From assembly GCF_900187065.1 (NCBI RefSeq), contig NZ_LT906483.1:1302001-1366000 (forward strand): DNA of 64,000 nt, read 5' to 3'. The notes beneath the pieces were generated by a model that saw only the letters and a list, made by a program, of their open reading frames with translations, searched no databases and was not told the DNA's origin. This document shows positions 37,419 to 45,511 of the stretch, piece after piece (positions within the stretch are counted from its first letter, which is position 1; every line of letters starts with the position of its first letter). Source of the DNA: Mycolicibacterium thermoresistibile. Lineage in GTDB: Bacteria > Actinomycetota > Actinomycetes > Mycobacteriales > Mycobacteriaceae. The translations under genes were made by a program, and so were the position numbers.

Positions 37419-37652
37419 CTTGACTTCCTTGATGCTGGGGTTGGTCAGCGCCGAGCCGTCCGGAAACTTCACCGTCGGCACCGTCTGGTTGCCGTTGTTC
37501 ACCGACTCCACGAACTGGGCCGCCGCCGGATCCTCCTCGATGTTCACCTCGGTGTAGGGGATGCCCTCGGCCTTCAGCGCGGTCTGCAGCCGCTTGCAGT
37601 AGCCGCACCAGGTGGTGGTGTACATGATCAACTCGCCAGCATCAGCACTCAT
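37401..37652 (-). CDS. mrx1: Mycoredoxin-1 (glutaredoxin-like, mycothiol-dependent)
   Basis: 83 residues from ATG at 37652. The active site is W15-C16-G-Y-C19 in a glutaredoxin fold, with TVPTVKF (cis-Pro) and a Gly/Ser region after it. Mycoredoxin-1 reduces mycothiol-mixed disulfides (the Rv3198A type). It shares redox physiology with sigH/rshA but has no SigH-type promoter that I can find in front of it. It is convergent with nudC and divergent from uvrD2. Confidence 0.9.
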   Translation of the reverse strand: MSADAGELIMYTTTWCGYCKRLQTALKAEGIPYTEVNIEEDPAAAQFVESVNNGNQTVPTVKFPDGSALTNPSIKEVKAKLAG

Positions 37653-37735
37653 AGCCCGTTCAACGTATCGCATCGGCAGAAGATGCCCGGCCGGCCGGGG
37701 CCGGACTGTCCCTGGCCGCTGCCATGATGGTGGCC

Positions 37736-39868
37736 ATGCCGGCAGAGGCTTCATCGTTGCGTGCACGCCTGCTCGACGATCTCGACGACGAACAGCGCGA
37801 GGCCGTGACGGCACCCCGCGGGCCGGTGTGTGTGCTCGCCGGGGCCGGCACCGGTAAGACCCGCACCATCACCCGGCGCATCGCCTATCTGGTCGCCGCC
37901 GGGCACGTCGCCCCCAGCCAGGTGCTTGCCGTCACCTTCACCCAGCGCGCCGCCGGCGAGATGCGGGGCCGGCTGCGGGCGCTCGACGACGGCGTGGGAA
38001 CCGGCGCGGTGCAGGCGATGACGTTCCACGCCGCGGCCCGCCGGCAACTGCGGTACTTCTGGCCACAGGTGGTCGGCGACGCGCCCTGGCAGCTGCTGGA
38101 CAGTAAGTTCTCGGTGGTCGCATCGGCGGCCAACCGGTGCGGGTTGCCGACCGGTACCGACGACGTCCGCGACCTGGCCGGGGAGATCGAGTGGGCCAAG
38201 GCCTCGCTCATCACCCCCGAGGACTATCCGAAGGCGGTCGCCGAGGCCGGTCGGGACATCCCGTTCGATGCCGCCAAGGTCGCCGCCGCGTACGCCGGTT
38301 ACGAGGCGCTGAAGGCCCGCCAGGAGACGGTGCTGCTGGATTTCGACGATCTGCTGTTGCACACCGCGGCGGCGATAGAGAACGAACCCGCGGTCGCCCA
38401 GGAGTTCCGGGACCGCTACCGCTGTTTCGTCGTCGACGAATATCAGGACGTCACACCGCTGCAGCAGCGGGTGCTCAACGCCTGGCTGGGGGAGCGCGAC
38501 GACCTCACCGTGGTCGGCGACGCCAACCAGACCATCTACTCGTTCACCGGGGCCACCCCGCAGTACCTGCTCGACTTCTCCCGGCGGTTCCCCGATGCGA
38601 CCGTGGTACGGCTGGAACGCGACTACCGGTCCACACCCCAGGTGGTGTCGTTGGCCAACCGGGTCATCGCCACCGCGCGGGGCCGGATGGCCGGCAGCAA
38701 GCTGCACCTGGTCGGTCAGCGCCCGCCCGGGCCCCAGCCGACGTTCTCCGAGTATCCCGACGAGGTCGCCGAAGCCACCGCAGTGGCCAAGAACATCGCC
38801 CGGCTCATCGAATCCGGCGTCGCGCCGGCGGAGATCGCGGTGCTCTACCGGATCAATGCGCAGTCGGAGGTCTATGAGGAGGCGCTGACCGAGGCCGGCA
38901 TCGCATTCCAGGTGCGCGGCGGCGAGGGTTTCTTCAGCCGCCAGGAGATCCGGCAGGCGCTGCTGGTGCTGCAACGGGCCGCGGAACGCGCCGGGACCGG
39001 AGCCGTCGAGACACCGGCCGGGGCCGAACTCGCCGCCGCGGTCCGGGGTCTGCTGGAACCGCTGGGCCTGACCGCCGAACCGCCCGCGGGCACCCGGGCC
39101 CGGGAACGCTGGGAGGCGCTGGCGGCGCTGGCCGATCTGGTCGACGAGGAGGTGGCCACCCAACCGGGTCTGACACTGCCGGGCCTGCTGAACGAACTGC
39201 GCCGCCGCGCCGACGCCCGTCACCCACCGGTCGTGCAGGGCGTGACGCTGGCGTCGCTGCACGCCGCGAAGGGCCTGGAATGGGATGCGGTGTTCCTGGT
39301 GGGGCTTGCCGACGGCACCCTGCCCATCTCGCACGCGTTGGCACATGGGCCCGAGAGCGAACCGGTGGAGGAGGAGCGACGGCTGCTCTACGTCGGGATC
39401 ACCCGTGCCCGAGTGCATCTGGCGCTGAGCTGGGCGCTGGCCCGGGCGCCCGGCGGGCGGCAGGGCCGGCGGCCGTCGCGCTTCCTCAACGGAATCGCCC
39501 CGAACGTCGGGTCGGCCGGCGACCGGTCCGGCCCGACTCGGCCGCGCCGGCAGCGCGGCGCCACCCCGCGCTGCCGCATCTGCAACGCCGTCCTCACCGC
39601 ACCGCCGGCGATCATGCTGCGACGGTGCGAGTCGTGCCCCGCCGACATCGACGAGGAACTGCTCGCCGAGTTGAAGGAATGGCGGTCGCGGACGGCCAAG
39701 GAGATGAGTGTGCCGGCTTACGTGGTGTTCACCGACAACACCCTGATCGCGATCGCCGAGATGCTGCCCACCGACGACGCGGCGCTGGTGGCGATACCGG
39801 GTATCGGCGCGCGAAAGCTGGAACAGTTCGGTCCCGACGTCCTGGCCATGGTGAAAAACCGCAGGTAG
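37736..39868 (+). CDS. uvrD2: ATP-dependent DNA helicase UvrD2
   Basis: 710 residues from ATG at 37736 (an ATG pair at 37724 would add four). It has all superfamily-1 motifs: [47 protein letters not shown] and [14 protein letters not shown]. The C-terminal tail has a tetracysteine zinc motif (CRIC... RRCESC) and an HRDC domain ending [14 protein letters not shown]. UvrD2 is essential in M. tuberculosis; its zinc module is needed for helicase activity. The TAG stop sits just ahead of the whiB7 promoter. Confidence 0.94.
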   Translation: MPAEASSLRARLLDDLDDEQREAVTAPRGPVCVLAGAGTGKTRTITRRIAYLVAAGHVAPSQVLAVTFTQRAAGEMRGRLRALDDGVGTGAVQAMTFHAAARRQLRYFWPQVVGDAPWQLLDSKFSVVASAANRCGLPTGTDDVRDLAGEIEWAKASLITPEDYPKAVAEAGRDIPFDAAKVAAAYAGYEALKARQETVLLDFDDLLLHTAAAIENEPAVAQEFRDRYRCFVVDEYQDVTPLQQRVLNAWLGERDDLTVVGDANQTIYSFTGATPQYLLDFSRRFPDATVVRLERDYRSTPQVVSLANRVIATARGRMAGSKLHLVGQRPPGPQPTFSEYPDEVAEATAVAKNIARLIESGVAPAEIAVLYRINAQSEVYEEALTEAGIAFQVRGGEGFFSRQEIRQALLVLQRAAERAGTGAVETPAGAELAAAVRGLLEPLGLTAEPPAGTRARERWEALAALADLVDEEVATQPGLTLPGLLNELRRRADARHPPVVQGVTLASLHAAKGLEWDAVFLVGLADGTLPISHALAHGPESEPVEEERRLLYVGITRARVHLALSWALARAPGGRQGRRPSRFLNGIAPNVGSAGDRSGPTRPRRQRGATPRCRICNAVLTAPPAIMLRRCESCPADIDEELLAELKEWRSRTAKEMSVPAYVVFTDNTLIAIAEMLPTDDAALVAIPGIGARKLEQFGPDVLAMVKNRR

Positions 39869-39905
39869 AAAATCGGTTGTGCGAGACGGCGCGAGCCTTT
39901 AGCCT
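39869..39905 (+). promoter_or_regulatory. WhiB7-dependent autoregulatory promoter of whiB7
   Basis: The -10 TAGCCT (39900-39905) and -35 TTGTGC (39877-39882) are 17 bp apart. An AT-run AAAAT sits three bases upstream of the -35 (39869-39873). This AT-rich block immediately upstream of -35 is the distinguishing requirement for WhiB7/SigA activation, so the promoter is most likely autoactivated. Transcription would start near 39912. Confidence 0.8.
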
Positions 39906-39939
39906 CTTTTGAGCACGTCATGAGAGGAGGGCCGGCGGC

Positions 39940-40209
39940 ATGTTGAGCAGCATCGCGCGCACCGGTGTAGGCACCTCCGTGCCCGGGTTTGTCGGCTCAG
40001 CCTCCGTGCCCGGTTCTGTCGGCTCAGCCTCCGTGGCAGGTTCTGTCGGCTCAGCCTCCGTGGCAGGTTCTGTCGGCTCAGCCTCCGTGGCGCCGATGAA
40101 CCCTGCCGCCGCAGCCCTCGCCGCCGAGCCGGCCGCCGTGGTGTCGCCGCACCGCATTCGCCGAGCTGCCGCCCCGACTGTCGGGTCCGTGAATCGAGGC
40201 GCCATGTAG
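39940..40209 (+). CDS. whiB7 leader peptide (uORF) with in-frame 9-residue repeats
   Basis: 89 codons with a good AGAGGAGG ribosome site 9 bases before ATG. The peptide begins MLSSIARTGVGTSVPG, then has GSVGSASVA-type repeats and ends VGSVNRGAM. Its coding region overlaps the antiterminator 5' arm at 40184-40191 and its stop is 22 bp before the terminator stem, a geometry expected if translation controls folding. A ribosome reaching the stop hides the arm and lets the terminator form. The encoded peptide itself need not function. Whether it is translated is inference from the ribosome site and geometry. Confidence 0.7.
   Translation: MLSSIARTGVGTSVPGFVGSASVPGSVGSASVAGSVGSASVAGSVGSASVAPMNPAAAALAAEPAAVVSPHRIRRAAAPTVGSVNRGAM
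39991..40098 (+). repeat. Four tandem 27-bp repeats inside the whiB7 uORF
   Basis: Copies start at 39991, 40018, 40045 and 40072, each beginning GTCGGCTCAGCCTCCGTG. They are in frame with the uORF (27 = 9 codons), encoding VGSASVAGS-like units. A diverged partial copy precedes them. Copies 2 and 3 are identical, which suggests recent expansion by slippage. The repeat may vary in number between strains. Confidence 0.92.
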
Positions 40210-40272
40210 CCGCCCGAAGAAACGCCATCTGGCCACGGACCGCAGTCACCGGATCCGTGGCCGATTTGTTTT
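40184..40272 (+). terminator. whiB7 attenuator: intrinsic terminator with competing antiterminator
   Basis: The terminator stem GGCCACGGA (40231-40239) pairs with TCCGTGGCC (40254-40262), 9 bp, followed by GATTTGTTTT. The upstream GGTCCGTG (40184-40191) is exactly complementary to CACGGACC (40234-40241), which covers the terminator's 5' arm, so the two structures are mutually exclusive. The upstream arm lies within the last codons of the uORF, so a ribosome at the uORF end blocks it. Confidence 0.82.
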
Positions 40273-40352
40273 CGCCCCCAAGCGAATACCTGGTCACAGA
40301 TCCGTTTCGAACGACCGCCGCCGAAACATCGACCAGGAAGCAGGGATACGAC

Positions 40353-40646
40353 GTGTCTGCACTGACATGCCGAAGCGAACAACCCCAACGGCTGGCCCGC
40401 CACGTGCTGATGCCGTGCCGTACCGGCGATCCCGATCTGTGGTTCGCCGACGATCCCGCCGACCTCGAACGGGCCAAGGCGCTGTGCGCGCCCTGCCCGG
40501 TGCGGCGTCAGTGCCTGGCCGCCGCGCTGGAGCGGCAGGAGCCGTGGGGCGTCTGGGGTGGTGAGATCTTCGACCGCGGATCGATCGTGGCGCGCAAACG
40601 GCCACGTGGCCGGCCGCGGAAGAACAGCGATCCGGCCGCCGCGTGA
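40353..40646 (+). CDS. whiB7: WhiB7, master regulator of intrinsic antibiotic resistance
   Basis: 97 residues from GTG at 40353, the start that aligns with the M. tuberculosis protein. Four cluster cysteines (Cys22, Cys45, Cys48, Cys54), the EPWGVWGGE turn and the AT-hook RGRPRK near the C terminus are present. WhiB7 with SigA turns on resistance genes for macrolides, tetracyclines, aminoglycosides and other ribosome drugs. It lies downstream of uvrD2 as in other mycobacteria and has the elaborate leader above. A longer frame to 40257 exists but extends into the leader and is not conserved. Confidence 0.95.
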   Translation: MSALTCRSEQPQRLARHVLMPCRTGDPDLWFADDPADLERAKALCAPCPVRRQCLAAALERQEPWGVWGGEIFDRGSIVARKRPRGRPRKNSDPAAA

Positions 40647-40662
40647 CGAACGCGGCGGCCGG
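40632..40662. terminator. Bidirectional terminator at the whiB7 3' end
   Basis: CCGGCCGCCGCG pairs with CGCGGCGGCCGG, a perfect 12-bp stem, with TGACGAA as the loop. The whiB7 stop codon lies in the loop. The convergent ABC1 gene ends on the next base. Confidence 0.85.
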
Positions 40663-41982
40663 TCAGGCCGCTTCCACCGCGAACCCCGGAATCATCTCCA
40701 GCGCAAGGGCTTTGACCGGGACTCGGGCATCCAGCTGACAGGAGATGGCGACCACCGAGGCGATCACCCGCATCGGGATCGCCAGGTGGCGGGGCAGATC
40801 CATCTGCCGTGCGGTCTTGATCTGCGCGACCGAGCGGTCCATGTCCACGGCGGTGAGACGCTGCAGCCACTTGCGGTTGAAGTGGAACACGTCGACCTCC
40901 ACCGGTTCGACGTACTGCCGCAGCATCTCGTCGATCTCCCGGATCGACACCTCGCCGCCGGGCTGGATGAACCCGGCCTTCTCCATGGTGGCGATCAGGT
41001 TGTCGTAATCCTTCTCCAGCGCGTAGCGCAGCATCAGGCCGAGCTCGATCGGGAAGCCGCCGGGCAGCGGCGCCACCGCACCGAAGTCGATGACGCCCAT
41101 CCGGCCGTCGGACAGCAGCATGAAGTTGCCCGGATGTGCGTCGCCGTGCATCATCTCCAGCCGGCTCGGCGCGTCATAGGTCAGCTCGGTCAGCCGGGTC
41201 GCCATCACATCCCGCTGCTCCTGCGTGCCGTCGCGGATGATCTGCGACATCGGGATGCCGTCGATCCACTCGGCGATCACCACCTTGGGGGCGCTGGCGA
41301 TCACCTGCGGCACGGCGAAGTGCGGATGGTCCCGGTAGGCCTTGGCGAAGGCGCGCTGGTGGTCGGCCTCCAGCCGGTAGTCCAGTTCCATCTCGGTGCG
41401 TTCGATGAGCTCCTCGACGACACCCTCGACATCGGCGCCCGGCGAGAGTTGTTTGAGGATCCCGACCATCCGCTGCATCGTCTTCAGGTCCGCCCGCAGC
41501 GCCTCGTCGGCACCCGGGTACTGGATCTTGACCGCGACCTCGCGGCCGTCGGACCAGATCGCCTTGTGCACCTGACCGATGCTGGCCGACGCGACCGGGC
41601 GGTCGTCGAAGGACCGGAACCGGTCCCGCCACCTGGTGCCGAGCTGCTGGTCGAGCACCCGGTGCACCCGCGAGGCCGGCAGCGGCGGGGCATCCTTCTG
41701 CAGCTTGGTCAGCGCCTCCCGATACGGCTTGCCGTACTGTTCGGGGACGGCGGCCTCCATCACCGACAACGCCTGGCCGACCTTCATCGCGCCGCCCTTG
41801 AGTTCACCGAGCACCTGGAACAGCTGCTGGGCCGCCTTGTCCATCAGCTCGGCGTTGACCTCGTCCTTCGACTTCCCGGTCAGCCGTTTGCCGAGGCCGA
41901 GCGCCGCCCGGCCGGCCAAGCCGGCGCCCAAACCGGCCAGCTTCGCGTTGCGGGACACGCGCCCGCGCTTGATGTCAGCCAC
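40663..41982 (-). CDS. ABC1/UbiB-family atypical kinase (Rv3197-like)
   Basis: 439 residues from GTG at 41982. The ABC1 domain has KVGQ in its MKVGQALSVME segment, an ASIGQVHKA nucleotide loop, VAVKIQYPG, MHGDAHPGNFML (catalytic loop) and VIDFGAV. UbiB-like proteins bind ATP and support quinone synthesis. In mycobacteria this gene sits next to whiB7 and the M. tuberculosis protein has been linked to macrolide tolerance. It probably attaches to the membrane through a C-terminal helix (RVIASVVAISCQLDARV region), though this is weak. It is divergent from the cyclodehydratase-like gene's operon only by orientation: both are on the minus strand. Confidence 0.85.
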   Translation of the reverse strand: MADIKRGRVSRNAKLAGLGAGLAGRAALGLGKRLTGKSKDEVNAELMDKAAQQLFQVLGELKGGAMKVGQALSVMEAAVPEQYGKPYREALTKLQKDAPPLPASRVHRVLDQQLGTRWRDRFRSFDDRPVASASIGQVHKAIWSDGREVAVKIQYPGADEALRADLKTMQRMVGILKQLSPGADVEGVVEELIERTEMELDYRLEADHQRAFAKAYRDHPHFAVPQVIASAPKVVIAEWIDGIPMSQIIRDGTQEQRDVMATRLTELTYDAPSRLEMMHGDAHPGNFMLLSDGRMGVIDFGAVAPLPGGFPIELGLMLRYALEKDYDNLIATMEKAGFIQPGGEVSIREIDEMLRQYVEPVEVDVFHFNRKWLQRLTAVDMDRSVAQIKTARQMDLPRHLAIPMRVIASVVAISCQLDARVPVKALALEMIPGFAVEAA

Positions 41983-42039
41983 GACACCATCATCCACGAC
42001 GCCGTCGAAAAGTCGGCAACGAACTGGCAACGGGTGATG

Positions 42040-42870
42040 TCAACACGAACATGCCGGGTGCCGCGACCAGCGGCGCATCACGATGGAGTGGACCCGGACA
42101 TCGAACTCCAGCGTGGTGTCCAGGGTGGGCGGCGGGGTGCTGTGCGCCGGATCGTCACCGAGGACTGCCCGGACGACCCGGTTGACCTGTTCGAGTGCCA
42201 GCGCCGCGGTGGCCAGCACGGTGGCCCGGTCGGCGGCGCCGACGGTGCCGCGCAACTGTGCGGCGACCACGGGCCACGCCGCATCGCGGTCGGTGCGGTG
42301 CAGATCGCCGCAGCCCAGACAACTGGTGACGCCGGGGATCACCAGGGGGCCGATCAGCCCGGTGTGATCGCGCACCCGCACCGGCAGGTGCGGGATCTGC
42401 GCGGCGTGCAGTTCGCGCACCACCCGCGGTTCGGCGATGAGGTCGTCGGCCAGCACCACCAGGTCGGTGCCCGCCGGGGCGGCGGCGTGGCTGCGGGTGC
42501 TGTGCTGAACACGGTTCCCGGTGCAGCGCAGCGAGCCGGCTAGCAGATCCGACAGCGGTCCGCGGCCGTGGATGCGGATCGACGCCGCGCGGCCGGGGCG
42601 CCGCCCGGTCCGCCGGACCAGGCCGGCGCGAAGCAGGGCGGCGAGCAGATCATGCAACGGTTCGTCGGCGCCGCTCCGGGCGGCCGCATCGGTCAGCTCG
42701 TCGAGGGTGGCGCCGGTCTGCAGGGTCAGCAGCAGGTCGCGCAGCCCGGGGGCGGTGAGCCCGGCCGGCGGCCGGATCTGGACGGCCCGCTGCGGATGCC
42801 AGCCGATCTGGACGCGGCCGTCGGGCCGCAACAACACCGGCAGCGCCGCGTCGAGCAGGTATCGCGTCAT
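42040..42870 (-). CDS. Cyclodehydratase-like/TOMM-type leader-binding protein (Rv3196-like)
   Basis: 276 residues. The N-terminal half (about 10-90) looks like a winged-helix or RiPP-precursor-recognition fold. The C-terminal half is a ThiF/E1-like domain with LVVLADDLIAEPRVVREL. A Cys pair occurs in SCLGCGDLHR, and a Cys-rich end reads HPACSC; these could bind zinc as in azole cyclodehydratases. There is no YcaO gene, peptide precursor or protease in view, so a modified-peptide pathway is not supported here and the protein may have been recruited for another role. It is upstream of the ABC1 gene on the same strand. Confidence 0.6.
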   Translation of the reverse strand: MTRYLLDAALPVLLRPDGRVQIGWHPQRAVQIRPPAGLTAPGLRDLLLTLQTGATLDELTDAAARSGADEPLHDLLAALLRAGLVRRTGRRPGRAASIRIHGRGPLSDLLAGSLRCTGNRVQHSTRSHAAAPAGTDLVVLADDLIAEPRVVRELHAAQIPHLPVRVRDHTGLIGPLVIPGVTSCLGCGDLHRTDRDAAWPVVAAQLRGTVGAADRATVLATAALALEQVNRVVRAVLGDDPAHSTPPPTLDTTLEFDVRVHSIVMRRWSRHPACSC

Positions 42871-42942
42871 GGACCGACTGTGCCACGGCGGGCGCCGGGC
42901 GCCGCCGGTTATCCACAGTTTATTGACGCCTGCGTCGAACGA

Positions 42943-44307
42943 TCAGTCGGTGTCGTCCTCGCCGGGGGCCTTCTCCGGATCGGTCTCTTTCCCCAGATCG
43001 GCGAGGGCCTCATCGATGCCGCTGGTGTCGCCGCCGATCATCCGGTCGATGAAGCCGGCCGGCTCGTCCAGGTCGGCCGCATCGGGCAGCAGGTCCGGGT
43101 GCTGCCACACACCGTCGCGCGCGTCGGCGCCGACCGCCTCGGTCAGCCGTTCCCACAGCGCGGCGGCCTCCCGCATCTTGCGGGGCCGCAACTCCAGACC
43201 CACCAGCGTGGCGAAGGTCTGTTCGGCCGGACCGCCGGTCGCGCGGCGCCGGCGCAGCAACTCCGACAGCGCCGAGGTGGCGGGGATCCGATCGCCCAGT
43301 GCGGCGGTGACCACCGTCTGCACCCACCCCTCGATGAGCGCAAGCAGCGTCTCCAGCCGTTCCAGGGCCGCCTCCTGTTCCGGAGTCGACTTGGGTTCGA
43401 AGATGCCCTGGTTGAGCAGTTCCTCCATGGCGCTCGGGTCGTTGAGCGACGTCGGGCTGAAGCCCGCGGCCAGCTCCTCGATACCGGTCATGTCGATCTT
43501 GATGCCGCGCGCGAACGCCTCCACCGCGTTGAGCAGCTGGCTCGACAACCACGGCACATGGCTGAACAGCCGGTGGTGCGCGGCCTCGCGGGCGGCCAGG
43601 AAGGTCAGCACTTCGCTGCGGGGGTGTTCCAGCCCCTCCGAGAACGTCTCGATGTTCGACGGCAGCAGGGCGGCGACGCCCTTGGGGCCCAGCGGCAACC
43701 CGATGTCGGTGGAGGTCAGCACTTCCCTGGACAGTTTGCCGAGCGCCTGACCGAGCTGGCTGCCGAATGCCATGCCGCCCATCTGGGTCATCATCGCCAG
43801 CAGCGGACCGGCCATGGCCCGCGCCTCCTCCGGCAGCGCCGCCGTCCACACCGCCGACACCTGCTCGGCCACCGGATCGCACAACCGCTTCCAGGTGTCG
43901 AGGGTGTTGTCGATCCAGTCGGTGGGGGTCCACGCCACCGTGCGGGTGGTGCCCGCCGGTATCGCGGTCGCCCCGTCCAGCCAGGTCTCGGCGAGGTGCA
44001 CCGCGTCGGCGATCGCCGAGCGGGTCGTGTCCGGGACCGGTGCCACGAAGCCGATCGACGAGGAGGCGAGCTGGCGGGCCAGGTCGTAGTTGACCGGCCC
44101 GGACTGCGCCCCGCCCGCCATCACATTGCCTGCGCCGCTGAACATCTCCCCGAGCCGGGTGAAGATCTGCCCGAGGTCGCCCAGGTCGAACCCGGCACCG
44201 CCGAACGGGTCGGATCCCGACGGGCCCGAGCCCGAGCCCGGGTCCCGCTTGCCCTTGTCGCGATCGGGATCGTCTCCGGGGGAGAAGCCAAAAGGCAGGT
44301 CAGCCAT
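42943..44307 (-). CDS. DUF2342/zincin-like putative hydrolase (Rv3195-like)
   Basis: 454 residues, starting MADLPFGFSPGDDPDRDKG. After a Gly/Asp-rich N terminus the DUF2342 fold covers most of the protein. It carries the helix with AAREAAHHRLFSH, an EAAHH variant of HExxH, so a metallopeptidase-type site is likely. The C terminus is acidic and disordered. The family is called TIGR03624 putative hydrolase; it is syntenic with Rv3195. No substrate is known. It is divergent from the YlbL protease gene, 89 bp apart, which suggests a shared proteolysis theme. Confidence 0.75.
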   Translation of the reverse strand: MADLPFGFSPGDDPDRDKGKRDPGSGSGPSGSDPFGGAGFDLGDLGQIFTRLGEMFSGAGNVMAGGAQSGPVNYDLARQLASSSIGFVAPVPDTTRSAIADAVHLAETWLDGATAIPAGTTRTVAWTPTDWIDNTLDTWKRLCDPVAEQVSAVWTAALPEEARAMAGPLLAMMTQMGGMAFGSQLGQALGKLSREVLTSTDIGLPLGPKGVAALLPSNIETFSEGLEHPRSEVLTFLAAREAAHHRLFSHVPWLSSQLLNAVEAFARGIKIDMTGIEELAAGFSPTSLNDPSAMEELLNQGIFEPKSTPEQEAALERLETLLALIEGWVQTVVTAALGDRIPATSALSELLRRRRATGGPAEQTFATLVGLELRPRKMREAAALWERLTEAVGADARDGVWQHPDLLPDAADLDEPAGFIDRMIGGDTSGIDEALADLGKETDPEKAPGEDDTD

Positions 44308-44396
44308 ACCTCAACGGTACTCACCGCCGGCGCGGGGCGGTGGTTTGCGGGTCTCGCTGTCAGTGAACGCCCGCGCCGGGCTCTACTGTATGCGGC

Positions 44397-45419
44397 GTGA
44401 ACAGGCGGATTCTGACGCTGATCGTCGCGCTGGTGCCGATCATGGCGTTCGGTGTGCTGCTGTCGGTGGTGCGGGTGCCCTTCGTGTCGCTGGGTCCCGG
44501 GCCGACGTTCGACACCCTCGGCCAGATCGACGGCAAGGACGTGGTCGCGATCGAGGGCGCCGAGGTGTATCCGACATCCGGGCAGCTGAACATGACCACG
44601 GTGGCGCAGCGCGACGGTTTGACCCTCGGGCAGGCGTTGACATTGTGGATGTCCGGCCGTGAGCAGCTGGTGCCGCGGGATCTGGTGTATCCGCCCGACA
44701 AGTCTCGCGAGGAGATCGAGCAGGCCAACACCCGCGACTTCCGCCAGTCCGAGGACAGCGCCGAGTACGCCGCCCTGTCCTACCTGGACTACCCGATGGC
44801 GGTGACGGTGGATTCGGTCGAGGAGTCCGGCCCGTCGGCCGGCAAGCTGCGCGACGGCGACGCGATCGACGCGGTGGACGGCCGGCCCGTGGCCAACCTC
44901 GACGAGTTCCAGGCGGTGCTGCAGGAGACCAAGCCGGGGGACACCATCGTCATCGACTACCGCCGCAAGAACGCCCCGCCCGGTGCGGTGGCCGTCACGT
45001 TGGGGGAGAACCCCGACCGCGAGCACGGATATCTGGGCATCGGGGTGCTGGACGCGCCGTGGGCGCCGTTCGAGATCACGTTCAACCTCGCCAACGTCGG
45101 CGGCCCGTCGGCGGGCATGGTGTTCAGCCTGGCGGTGATCGACAAACTCACCGAGGGGGACCTCGCCGGGTCGCGGGTGGTGGCCGGCTCGGGCACCATC
45201 ACCGGTGACGGGCAGGTGGGATCGATCGGCGGCATCACCCACAAGATGGCGGCCGCCGCCGACGCCGGCGCCACGGTGTTCCTGGTGCCCGCCGAGAACT
45301 GCGTGGAGGCGAAGTCGGCGCAACGCGACGGCATGGAACTCGTGCGGGTGGAGACACTCGACGACGCGGTGACGGCGCTGAACACCCTTTCTGCTGGTGG
45401 CGAACCGCCACGGTGTTGA
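44397..45419 (+). CDS. YlbL-type membrane PDZ-Lon protease (Rv3194c-like)
   Basis: 340 residues. One transmembrane anchor is at about 7-26 (LIVALVPIMAFGVLLSVV), followed by a PDZ domain (about 120-200, including AVTVDSVEESGPSAGKLRDGDAIDAVDGRPV). A Lon-type Ser-Lys dyad domain has Ser238 in GGPSAGMVFSLA and Lys283 in GGITHKM. It faces outside the membrane. Bacillus YlbL degrades cell-division inhibitors after DNA damage, so a DNA-damage recovery role is plausible. GTG at 44397 is the likely start. Confidence 0.87.
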   Translation: MNRRILTLIVALVPIMAFGVLLSVVRVPFVSLGPGPTFDTLGQIDGKDVVAIEGAEVYPTSGQLNMTTVAQRDGLTLGQALTLWMSGREQLVPRDLVYPPDKSREEIEQANTRDFRQSEDSAEYAALSYLDYPMAVTVDSVEESGPSAGKLRDGDAIDAVDGRPVANLDEFQAVLQETKPGDTIVIDYRRKNAPPGAVAVTLGENPDREHGYLGIGVLDAPWAPFEITFNLANVGGPSAGMVFSLAVIDKLTEGDLAGSRVVAGSGTITGDGQVGSIGGITHKMAAAADAGATVFLVPAENCVEAKSAQRDGMELVRVETLDDAVTALNTLSAGGEPPRC

Positions 45420-45511
45420 GGAACCGGAACCGGACGGTGCGTAGAGTTGGTGGGGCACACCCACCCCCGGATTAACCTCCGGACTCCCCGAACCGAACTG
45501 GAGTGACGCGA

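Larger units (their letters stand above)
39906..40352 (+). other. whiB7 5' leader (about 440 nt, attenuation control)
   Basis: The gap between uvrD2 and whiB7 is not empty. It carries the uORF at 39940-40209, four 27-bp repeats, and an antiterminator/terminator system near its end. Antibiotic-induced ribosome stalling in the uORF would favour antitermination and read-through into whiB7. Leader-mediated control of whiB7 is known in mycobacteria; the specific structure here is read from the sequence. Confidence 0.75.

Noticed and set aside
39918-40403. A minus-strand frame with ATEAEPTEP repeats across the whiB7 leader
   Set aside because: It is the mirror of the uORF repeats. It has no ribosome site, it would begin inside whiB7, and the plus strand has a promoter, ribosome site and attenuator geometry.
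42040-42870. A complete thiazole/oxazole-modified peptide (TOMM) gene cluster
   Set aside because: Only the cyclodehydratase-like protein is present; YcaO, dehydrogenase and precursor genes are missing nearby.
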